Positions 6,019 to 11,116 of a DNA stretch of 11,116 nucleotides are shown one piece after another. Source of the stretch: Actinomycetota bacterium (GTDB lineage Bacteria > Actinomycetota > Thermoleophilia > Gaiellales > Gaiellaceae). Each line of letters opens with the position of its first letter. The first letter of the stretch is position 1. Where the stretch lies: contig JAIBJP010000044.1 in NCBI GenBank assembly GCA_020029625.1, forward strand, positions 1 to 11,116, given 5' to 3'. Below the pieces are notes generated by a model. That model worked only from the letters and a program-made list of their open reading frames with translations. It was not told where the DNA came from and did no database searches. Made by a program: the position numbers and the translations under genes.

Positions 6019-6806
6019 AGGCGCCTGTCGGCGAGCCCGAGCAGCTGCTCGGAGGTCGTCCCGTCGTCCGGGAGAAACGCCGCGCCCGCGCTCATGGGCG
6101 GCCCGTCCGCCAGCCGGAGGGCCAGGCGCGCAAGGAAAGCGGTCGCGGTGGCCAAGTCCGCTTCGAGGAGGAGAGCGGCGAACTCGTCGCCGCCGACGCG
6201 TCCGACGGAGTCCGTGGTGCGGGCCGTGGCGGTCAGGGCTGAGGCGAAGGCCCGCAAGATGCGGTCGCCCTCCTGGTGTCCATCACGGTCGTTCAGCTCC
6301 TTGAAGCGATCGAGATCGAGGAGGACGAGCGCGAGGCGGCCGCGGTAGCGGCGAGCCCGGGCGACCTCCACGGCTAGGCGGGCGTGAAACGCTTCGTGAT
6401 TCAGGAGCCCGGTCAACGGGTCGCGCCGAGCCCGGTCGGAGAGGTCCTCCGTCACCCGCGCCACGTACGCGGCGATGCAGCGGTCGAGCGCGTCGCGGGC
6501 GTCCTCTTCGCCGTGGGCGTCGAGCACGCGTCCGAGCACGAGCAGCTCCGCGGCCACCTCGCTGGGCGCCAGGCCGAGGCTCTCGCGCTCGCGGGCAAAG
6601 TCCTGGGCCAGGGCCGAGGGGTCGTCGTCCTCGCCGAGAGCGGCGACGAAGGAGGGCAGGCTGCCCAGTTGGCCGAGCCGGCCGAGCCTCACGAGCGACG
6701 GAACGGCGCCTTCACCGAGCGCGCGGTCGACACACTCGACGGCCAGATCCCACGCCGACGTTCTCACAACCCCCGACATAGAAGAACGCCAGCTTACGAA
6801 CGGCAT
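5988..6806 (-). CDS. GGDEF-domain diguanylate cyclase with helical N-terminal domain
   Basis: This 272-residue protein carries a C-terminal GGDEF domain (about residues 120-270) that should make cyclic di-GMP from two GTP. The signatures are RRDPLTGLLNHEAF, LVLLDLDRFKELNDRDGHQEGD (metal ligand D164) and an intact GGDEF at 205-209. RTTD at 196-199, exactly five residues before it, is the product-binding inhibitory I-site, so feedback inhibition is expected. The end LADRRLYADKAARAA is the normal domain terminus. Residues 1-118 are soluble and helical. The stretch around 70-120 (ARERESLGLAPSEVAAELLV and after) resembles RsbRD-type sensor/scaffold helices, a weak inference. There are no membrane segments. 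The start at 6806 has AGGGAG seven bases upstream. It is the only reverse-strand gene here and splits rluD from rpsB. Confidence 0.93.
   Translation of the reverse strand: MPFVSWRSSMSGVVRTSAWDLAVECVDRALGEGAVPSLVRLGRLGQLGSLPSFVAALGEDDDPSALAQDFARERESLGLAPSEVAAELLVLGRVLDAHGEEDARDALDRCIAAYVARVTEDLSDRARRDPLTGLLNHEAFHARLAVEVARARRYRGRLALVLLDLDRFKELNDRDGHQEGDRILRAFASALTATARTTDSVGRVGGDEFAALLLEADLATATAFLARLALRLADGPPMSAGAAFLPDDGTTSEQLLGLADRRLYADKAARAA
5990..6007. terminator. 18-bp perfect palindrome in the convergent rluD/GGDEF overlap (possible bidirectional terminator)
   Basis: AGGCGGCTCGAGCCGCCT reads identically on both strands and could form a 7-bp GC-rich hairpin with a TCGA loop in either transcript. 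It lies inside the 31-base overlap of the two 3' ends, the usual place for a shared terminator. There is no clear U-run on either side (TTGTCC on + and GATAGG on -), so terminator activity is uncertain. Confidence 0.4.
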
Positions 6807-6850
6807 CGGCTAGCTCCCTGGTCGGCGGCGTCCCGGGACGCGAGCTTCGC

Positions 6851-6856
6851 TAGAAT
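6851..6856 (+). promoter_or_regulatory. Probable -10 element of the rpsB operon promoter
   Basis: TAGAAT in the context GCTAGAAT matches five of six consensus -10 positions and is the best such hexamer in the 160-base gap before rpsB. Transcription would start near 6863, giving a leader of about 100 bases. No recognisable -35 hexamer sits 16-18 bases upstream. Confidence 0.4.
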
Positions 6857-6877
6857 GCAGCGGTTTTGTCACCCAAC

Positions 6878-6936
6878 CCGGCGGAAGCCCCCGGGTGGCG
6901 GTGCCGGGCTTGCCCGGTTCCACCCGAATCCGCCGG
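6878..6936 (+). promoter_or_regulatory. Long nested stem-loop in the rpsB 5' leader (candidate r-protein autoregulatory RNA)
   Basis: Three perfectly complementary nested helices are visible. The outer is CCGGCGGA (6878-6885) with TCCGCCGG (6929-6936). The middle is CGGGTGG (6892-6898) with CCACCCG (6920-6926). The inner is CCGGGC (6904-6909) with GCCCGG (6912-6917). The helices are separated by asymmetric internal loops: AGCCCC against AA, then CGGTG against TT. The structure ends 17 bases before the rpsB Shine-Dalgarno sequence. S2 represses its own operon through the leader in some bacteria. That this RNA does so here is inferred from position and structure only, and I cannot match it to a known leader family by eye. 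Confidence 0.6.
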
Positions 6937-6953
6937 CCGTAGCACTTCAAACC

Positions 6954-6960
6954 GAGGAGG
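6954..6960 (+). promoter_or_regulatory. Ribosome binding site of rpsB
   Basis: GAGGAGG lies six bases before a TTG codon and fixes that TTG at 6967 as the rpsB start, rather than the in-frame ATG five codons later. It is the strongest Shine-Dalgarno sequence in the window, as expected for a highly expressed ribosomal protein. Confidence 0.85.
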
Positions 6961-6966
6961 ATCAGT

Positions 6967-7827
6967 TTGCCCGTCGTCTCGATGCGCGAGCTTCTGGAGG
7001 CCGGAGTCCATTTCGGCCACCAGACGCGCCGTTGGAATCCCAAGATGCGCCGCTACATCTTCACGGAGCGGGGCGGCATCTACATCATCGACCTGCAGCA
7101 GACGCTCGAGCTCGTCGAGCAGGCTGCCGCCTTCGTCCGCAACGTGGCCGAGCGTGGCGGCTCCGTCCTCTTCGTGGGGACGAAGAAGCAGGGCCAGGAC
7201 GCGGTCGAGGAGGAGGCCACGCGGGTCGGCATGCCCTACGTGAACCACCGCTGGCTGGGTGGTCTCCTGACCAACTGGCGCACGATCTCAGAGCGCCTCG
7301 AGCGCATGCACGAGCTTCGCCGCCTGCGGGACGAGGGCCAGCTCGAGCTGCTCCCGCCGAAGGAGCGGATCACGATGATGAACGAGCTCGAGAAGCTCGA
7401 GACGAATCTCGGTGGCGTGACGGACATGAAGGGCGTCCCCGACGCGATCTTCGTCGTCGACCTGCGCAAGGAGCAGCTCGCCATCCGCGAGGCTCGCAGG
7501 CTCGGACTGCCTGTCGTCGCGCTCGTGGACACGAACTGCGACCCGGACGATGCTGACTACGTCATTCCCGGCAACGACGATGCCATCCGCTCGTGCAGTC
7601 TGATCGTGCGCGTGATTGCAAACGCCATCGAGGCCGGTAAGAGCAAGGTCACGGCCGAGGAGATGGCTGCCGCGGCCACCGCCGCCGCTGAGGTCGAACC
7701 TGCGGCCGCCGAGGTGGAGCCGGCTCCGGATGAGGAGCCGGCGGAGGCCGATCAGGCTCCGGAGGGCGAGTCGCCCGCGGAGCAGGCGGCCACGGGCCAA
7801 GTGCCCGAGGAGGTGCCGGCCGAATGA
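6967..7827 (+). CDS. rpsB: 30S ribosomal protein S2
   Basis: S2 is a late-binding 30S subunit protein needed for S1 or mRNA docking. The 286-residue product has the full S2 core (residues 1-225). It opens with MRELLEAGVHFGHQTRRWNP and continues with GTKKQGQDAV, NHRWLGGLLTNW, GVPDAIFVVD and ALVDTNCDPDDADYVIPGND. Residues from about 229 to the end are an extension rich in Ala, Glu and Pro, longer than in compact S2 proteins and containing an AAAEVEP duplication. Translation starts at TTG 6967, fixed by a GAGGAGG ribosome binding site. The stop overlaps the tsf ATG (ATGA). This is the first gene of the conserved rpsB-tsf-pyrH-frr-uppS-cdsA operon, preceded by a probable promoter and a structured leader. 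Confidence 0.98.
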   Translation: MPVVSMRELLEAGVHFGHQTRRWNPKMRRYIFTERGGIYIIDLQQTLELVEQAAAFVRNVAERGGSVLFVGTKKQGQDAVEEEATRVGMPYVNHRWLGGLLTNWRTISERLERMHELRRLRDEGQLELLPPKERITMMNELEKLETNLGGVTDMKGVPDAIFVVDLRKEQLAIREARRLGLPVVALVDTNCDPDDADYVIPGNDDAIRSCSLIVRVIANAIEAGKSKVTAEEMAAAATAAAEVEPAAAEVEPAPDEEPAEADQAPEGESPAEQAATGQVPEEVPAE

Positions 7828-8630
7828 GCAACGACGTGCCGGAGATCTCGGCCTCTCTCGTCAAGGAGCTCCGCGACCGCACCGGCGCTGGGTGGATGGA
7901 GTGCAAGCGCGCGCTCGTCGAGACCAAGGGAGACCTCGACGAGGCCGAGCGTGTCATTCGGGAGAAAGGGCTCGCCGCCGCGAAGAAGCGGGCTGGGAGA
8001 ACGACCCCGGAGGGCAAGGTGCTGGCACGGATCGAAAACGGCCGAGGCGCGATCGTGGCCGTGGGAAGCGAAACGGAGCCGGTCTCCGCGAACGCGGAAT
8101 TCCTCGGTTTCGCGGAGCGCGTGATGGACGCGGTCGAAGCCCAGGGCCCCGAGGCGGTCAAGGAGTTGGAAGGCGACCGCGTCGACCTCGTCGCCCGCAT
8201 CGGCGAGAACATCGAGGTGGTTGGCGCCGCCCGCTTCGAGGCCGAGAGCGGGGAGGTCCTCGCCGCGTACGTCCATCCTCCCGCCGAGAAGATCGGCGTC
8301 CTCGTACGAGCTCTGGCGACGCACGAGCTCGCGCGCCTCGTGGCCATGCACATTTCCTTCGCCAGTCCGCGGTTCGTCACGAGAAGCGAGGTTCCCTCGG
8401 ACGAGGTCGAGGCCGAGCGGGCGATTCTCTCGAAGCTGCCAGACCTCGAGGGGAAGCCCGACGACGTGCGGGCGAAGATGATCGAGGGCAGGCTTGCGAA
8501 GGGTCTCTTCGCGGAAACCGTCTTGGACGACCAACCGTGGATCCACGATCCGGATCGCACGGTCGGCGAAGCCCTCGCGGAGCACGGGGCGGAGGTGCGC
8601 GAATTCGTGCGCTACGCCCTGACCCAGTGA
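7824..8630 (+). CDS. tsf: Translation elongation factor Ts
   Basis: EF-Ts is the guanine nucleotide exchange factor that releases GDP from EF-Tu. The 268-residue protein has the N-terminal UBA-like domain (SASLVKELRDRTGAGWMECK, then RALVETKGDLDEAE) and a first core domain with GLAAAKKRAGRTTPEGKV. The second core domain includes GKPDDVRAKMIEGRLAKG and the LDDQPWIHDP segment, followed by VGEALAEHG. The segment that normally reads TDFV, whose Asp and Phe enter the EF-Tu magnesium/switch region, is T84-E85-P86-V87 in this protein. It starts at an ATG overlapping the rpsB stop and ends overlapping the pyrH GTG, so all three are probably coupled. Length is slightly below E. coli (283), consistent with a shortened coiled coil. 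Identity is certain. Confidence 0.97.
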   Translation: MSNDVPEISASLVKELRDRTGAGWMECKRALVETKGDLDEAERVIREKGLAAAKKRAGRTTPEGKVLARIENGRGAIVAVGSETEPVSANAEFLGFAERVMDAVEAQGPEAVKELEGDRVDLVARIGENIEVVGAARFEAESGEVLAAYVHPPAEKIGVLVRALATHELARLVAMHISFASPRFVTRSEVPSDEVEAERAILSKLPDLEGKPDDVRAKMIEGRLAKGLFAETVLDDQPWIHDPDRTVGEALAEHGAEVREFVRYALTQ

Positions 8631-9403
8631 GCGCCGAGGTCGAGAGCGACGTCGCGCCGGCGCTCCCCCGAGGGGCGGCGGCCTTCGAGCGGATCCTGCT
8701 GAAGCTTTCGGGCGAGGCCCTGCTCGGCCGGCAGCAGTACGGGATCGACCTGGCGCGCGTGGAGTCACTCTCGCGGGAGATCCAGGCCATTCAAGGTATG
8801 GGGGTGCAGACCGCGCTCGTCCTGGGCGCGGGAAACATCTACCGGGGGATGGAAGCGGCCGCCGAGGGGATGGACCGGGCCACCGCGGACTACGCCGGGA
8901 TGCTCGCCACCGTCCTCAATTGCCTTGCTCTCCAGGACGGGCTGGAGCAGCTCGGAGTCCACACCCGGGTCCTCTCCGCCATCACCGTCAGCGAAGTCGC
9001 CGAGCCCTACATCCGGCGCCGGGCCATTCGGCATCTCGAGAAGAGGAGGGTGGTCATCTTCGCCGGCGGCACCGGCAACCCGTTCTTCACGACCGACACG
9101 GCAGCGGCGCTCCGCGCCCTCGAGATCGGCGCGGAGGCGATCCTGATGGGCAAGAACGGAGTCGACGGCGTTTACGACGGCGATCCCGACGAGAAGCCCG
9201 ACGCCGCTTTTCTGCCCGAACTGACCCACCGCGAGGCACTGGAGCGCGGCCTCCGGGTCATGGACACGACAGCGCTCTCCCTCTGTATGGACAACGGGCT
9301 GCCGATCTACGTCTTCGGCCTCGACGACGAGCGCAACATCGAGCGCGTCGTCCGCGGAGAGCGGATCGGCACGATCATCTCGACTCCCCGGAGGACCGAA
9401 TGA
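8627..9403 (+). CDS. pyrH: UMP kinase
   Basis: PyrH phosphorylates UMP to UDP in pyrimidine nucleotide synthesis and is a hexameric, GTP-activated bacterial enzyme of the amino acid kinase fold. The 258-residue product carries KLSGEALLG (nucleotide phosphate loop), GAGNIYRG (UMP site), DYAGMLATVLNCLALQDGLE (dimer helix), GTGNPFFTTDTAAALRALEI (UMP phosphate-binding block), KNGVDGVYDGDP and MDTTALSLCMDN. The GTG at 8627 is chosen because it overlaps the tsf stop (GTGA); it gives a roughly 20-residue N-terminal extension before the core, and no better start lies within that extension. The long open frame upstream merely shadows rpsB and tsf. The 3' end overlaps the frr ATG, keeping the operon continuous. 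Confidence 0.97.
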   Translation: MSAEVESDVAPALPRGAAAFERILLKLSGEALLGRQQYGIDLARVESLSREIQAIQGMGVQTALVLGAGNIYRGMEAAAEGMDRATADYAGMLATVLNCLALQDGLEQLGVHTRVLSAITVSEVAEPYIRRRAIRHLEKRRVVIFAGGTGNPFFTTDTAAALRALEIGAEAILMGKNGVDGVYDGDPDEKPDAAFLPELTHREALERGLRVMDTTALSLCMDNGLPIYVFGLDDERNIERVVRGERIGTIISTPRRTE

Positions 9404-9963
9404 CCGCCATGGACGACTTCGTCAGCGAGGCGAGCCGCAAGATGGACAAGTCTCTCGAATCGGCGGCGCACGAGTTCAACACCGTGCGCACCGGCCGGGC
9501 GTCCGCGGCGCTCCTCGACCGAATCCAGATCGACTACTACGGGACGATGACGCCTCTCCAGCAGCTCGCGACGGTGAATGTGCCGGAGCCGCGTTTGATC
9601 ACGATCCAGCCGTACGACCCGGGGTCGATCAAGAACATCGAGCGGGCGATCCAGGAGTCCGATCTGGGGCTGACGCCGTCGAACGACGGCAAGCTCATCC
9701 GCCTGCCGATACCACAGCTGACCGAGGAGCGGCGGAAGGAGCTCGTCAAGGTCGTGCGCGGACTGGCCGAGGAGGGCCGCGTCGCCGTGCGGAACGTGCG
9801 TCGTGACGCGATGCACCACCTGAAGGAGCTCGTTCGCAACGGGGACGTCGGCGACGACGAAGAACGCCGCGCGGAGGAGAGGGTGCAGAAGCTTACGGAC
9901 GAGCATGTCGCGAGGATCGACGACCTCCTCAAGCGCAAGGAAGCCGAGATCATGGAGGTCTAG
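9400..9963 (+). CDS. frr: Ribosome recycling factor
   Basis: With EF-G, RRF splits post-termination ribosomes into subunits. The 187-residue, two-domain protein shows the canonical start (MDKSLESAAHEFNTVRTGRA), the beta-domain segment YYGTMTPLQQLATVNVPEPR followed by LITIQPYD, and the helix-hinge region IPQLTEERRKELVKVVRGLA, then RVAVRNVRRDA. The C-terminal long helices are KLTDEHVARIDDLLKRKEAE. ATG 9400 overlaps the pyrH stop and has GGAGG five bases upstream. An ATG three codons later is badly spaced from it, so the longer form is preferred. Length matches the family norm of about 185. uppS begins 14 bases downstream. Confidence 0.97.
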   Translation: MTAMDDFVSEASRKMDKSLESAAHEFNTVRTGRASAALLDRIQIDYYGTMTPLQQLATVNVPEPRLITIQPYDPGSIKNIERAIQESDLGLTPSNDGKLIRLPIPQLTEERRKELVKVVRGLAEEGRVAVRNVRRDAMHHLKELVRNGDVGDDEERRAEERVQKLTDEHVARIDDLLKRKEAEIMEV

Positions 9964-9977
9964 GAGCCTCCGACCCC

Positions 9978-10727
9978 TTGAGCCTCCTGACCAAACTGCG
10001 CACCTTTCGAGCGCTGCGTCCCCTCCCGGAAGGGGAGCTGCCGGACGTCGCGCGCTCGATCGCGATCATCATGGACGGGAACGGCCGCTGGGCGAGGCGT
10101 CGCCGCCTGCCCGTCGCCGCGGGCCACCGGGCCGGCACCCGAGCGCTACGGCGCACCGTCGAGGCGGCCATTGACCTGGGGGTGGAGTCCCTCTGTGTTT
10201 ACGCCTTCTCCACGGAGAACTGGTCGCGACCGCCGGACGAGGTCGACGCGCTGATGGAGATCTTCGTGGAGACGATCGAGCGTGAGCTTCCCGACTTGCA
10301 GCGCCAGGGCGTCCACACGCGCTTCATCGGACGCCGCGACCGGGCGAATGGTGAGCTCCAGGCCAAGATGGCCGCTCTCGAGGAGAAGACCGAGGGGCGC
10401 GAGCGTCTTCAGCTCTGGATCGCGTTCGACTACGGCGGGCGCGCGGAGATCGTCGAGGCGACTCGCAGGATCGTCGAGGAAGGCCTCGACCCACGCGACA
10501 TCGACGAGAACGCCATCGGCTCACGCCTCTACGCGCCGGAGATGCCCGAGCCCGACCTGCTGATTCGTACGTCGGGGGAGCTCCGCGTCTCGAACTTCCT
10601 CCTCTGGCAGCTCGCCTACACGGAGCTCGTCTTCGTGGACACGCTCTGGCCTGACTTCGGCGAACGCCAACTGCGGCAGGCGCTCGTCGAGTACGCGGGC
10701 CGCCGCCGCCGCTTCGGCGGCAGATGA
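9978..10727 (+). CDS. uppS: Isoprenyl transferase (undecaprenyl/polyprenyl diphosphate synthase, cis type)
   Basis: This cytosolic or membrane-associated cis-prenyltransferase condenses isopentenyl diphosphate onto farnesyl or a similar diphosphate to make the polyprenyl carrier lipid for cell wall synthesis. The 249-residue protein has the pyrophosphate-binding motif IIMDGNGRWARRR (D33), AGHRAG, the YAFSTENWSRP motif, and the IPP-binding stretch RTSGELRVSNFLLWQLAYTE (R197, R203), followed by LWPDFGE. It starts at TTG 9978, with TAGGAG about 11 bases before it at the frr stop. No other upstream start exists, and the length matches the family. The stop overlaps the cdsA ATG. Product chain length (C50 or C55) cannot be read from the sequence with confidence. 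Confidence 0.95.
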   Translation: MSLLTKLRTFRALRPLPEGELPDVARSIAIIMDGNGRWARRRRLPVAAGHRAGTRALRRTVEAAIDLGVESLCVYAFSTENWSRPPDEVDALMEIFVETIERELPDLQRQGVHTRFIGRRDRANGELQAKMAALEEKTEGRERLQLWIAFDYGGRAEIVEATRRIVEEGLDPRDIDENAIGSRLYAPEMPEPDLLIRTSGELRVSNFLLWQLAYTELVFVDTLWPDFGERQLRQALVEYAGRRRRFGGR

Positions 10728-11116
10728 CTCCCTTTCTCTCGCGGATCGCTGTCGTCACCGCCGGGCTTCCGATCGTGCTCGGGAGCGCGTACCTCGGCGG
10801 CTGGTTCCTGCTCGCGCTGACGGCGGCAGCGGGCCTCGTCGCCCTGCACGAGTTCTATCGGCTCGCCCGTGCGTTGCGGCCGCTCGTCCTGGCCGGTTAC
10901 GGCGGGGCGGTCGCCGGCCTGCTGGGAGCGCACGTGGACGGGGCGGCCTGGATGCTGGGGGGCTACCTCCTGACGTTCGTGCTCGCGTTCGTCTTCGCGG
11001 CCGTGTCCGAGACCCGCCAGTCGACCACGGTTGCCATTGCGACCACGGCGCTCGGCGCTGGCTGGATCGGCCTCGGCCTCGGCCATCTGGTTCTGATCCG
11101 GGCCTTCGAGGGGAAC
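10724..11116 (+). CDS. cdsA: Phosphatidate cytidylyltransferase CdsA, N-terminal part (3' truncated by window end)
   Basis: An open frame of 131 codons runs from ATG 10724 to the last base of the window without a stop. It starts inside the uppS stop (ATGA). The product begins MTPFLSRIAVVTAGLPIVLG and is strongly hydrophobic, with about four to five membrane helices visible (residues 8-40, 54-70, 74-93, 100-125). ALHEFYRLAR after the first helices matches the conserved EFYRL-type loop near the CdsA N-terminus. The diagnostic C-terminal CDP-alcohol signature (SxxKR ... KDxxxxLPGHGG) lies beyond the window, so the assignment rests on this loop, membrane layout and the invariant uppS-cdsA order. 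The enzyme would make CDP-diacylglycerol from phosphatidate and CTP, the precursor of anionic phospholipids and phosphatidylinositol. Confidence 0.85.
   Translation, partial: MTPFLSRIAVVTAGLPIVLGSAYLGGWFLLALTAAAGLVALHEFYRLARALRPLVLAGYGGAVAGLLGAHVDGAAWMLGGYLLTFVLAFVFAAVSETRQSTTVAIATTALGAGWIGLGLGHLVLIRAFEGN

Noticed and set aside
6384..7556. Forward open frame of 390 codons crossing the GGDEF gene and rpsB
   Set aside because: It runs antisense to a recognisable GGDEF domain and then out of frame through rpsB, with no conserved motif.
7752..8768. Reverse open frame of 338 codons opposite tsf
   Set aside because: It is antisense to EF-Ts, which is unmistakable, and the product shows only compositional bias.

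Overview
The window is GC-rich (roughly two thirds G+C by eye) and densely packed with housekeeping genes, many joined by 1-8 base stop/start overlaps and using GTG or TTG starts. The combination of sepF, a DivIVA-type protein and a TraR/DksA-type zinc-finger protein beside a division-linked cluster points to a Gram-positive-lineage actinobacterium. The wording of YggS (SMGTSQDY) and EF-Ts (ETEPV) resembles, from memory, deep-branching Actinomycetota such as Thermoleophilia. That placement is an inference that a phylogeny of the core proteins would settle.

Layout. Positions 1-2636 (+): the 3' part of a CCA-adding/poly(A) polymerase-family gene (cut by the window edge), an M50 site-2 protease-family membrane protein, the peptidoglycan-editing laccase-domain protein PgeF, and the PLP homeostasis protein YggS. 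Positions 2652-4107 (+): sepF, a YggT-family membrane protein and a short DivIVA, i.e. the tail of the actinobacterial/firmicute division cluster without ftsZ in view. A tandem 36-bp repeat separates sepF from yggT. Positions 4162-6018 (+): a TraR/DksA-type protein with its own probable promoter, lspA, and an RluD-type pseudouridine synthase. Positions 5988-6806 (-): the only reverse-strand gene, a GGDEF protein with intact active and inhibitory sites, overlapping rluD tail to tail. Positions 6851-11116 (+): a probable promoter and an elaborately foldable leader, followed by the classic rpsB-tsf-pyrH-frr-uppS-cdsA operon, with cdsA cut by the window end.

How the genes work together. The first block links envelope proteolysis, peptidoglycan quality control and septum/pole organisation (PgeF, SepF, YggT, DivIVA). 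The middle block handles lipoprotein maturation and ribosome modification. The last couples translation (S2, EF-Ts, ribosome recycling) to UMP supply and to the carrier lipid and CDP-diacylglycerol steps that feed envelope synthesis.

I see no CRISPR array, mobile element, tRNA or rRNA, and no gene-free stretch above 300 bases; the longest gap is about 160 bases in front of rpsB. No wholly new system is evident. The most interesting items are the rpsB leader structure, the 36-bp repeats after sepF, the altered EF-Tu-contact motif of EF-Ts, the changed membrane-binding tip of DivIVA, and the inserted GGDEF gene.
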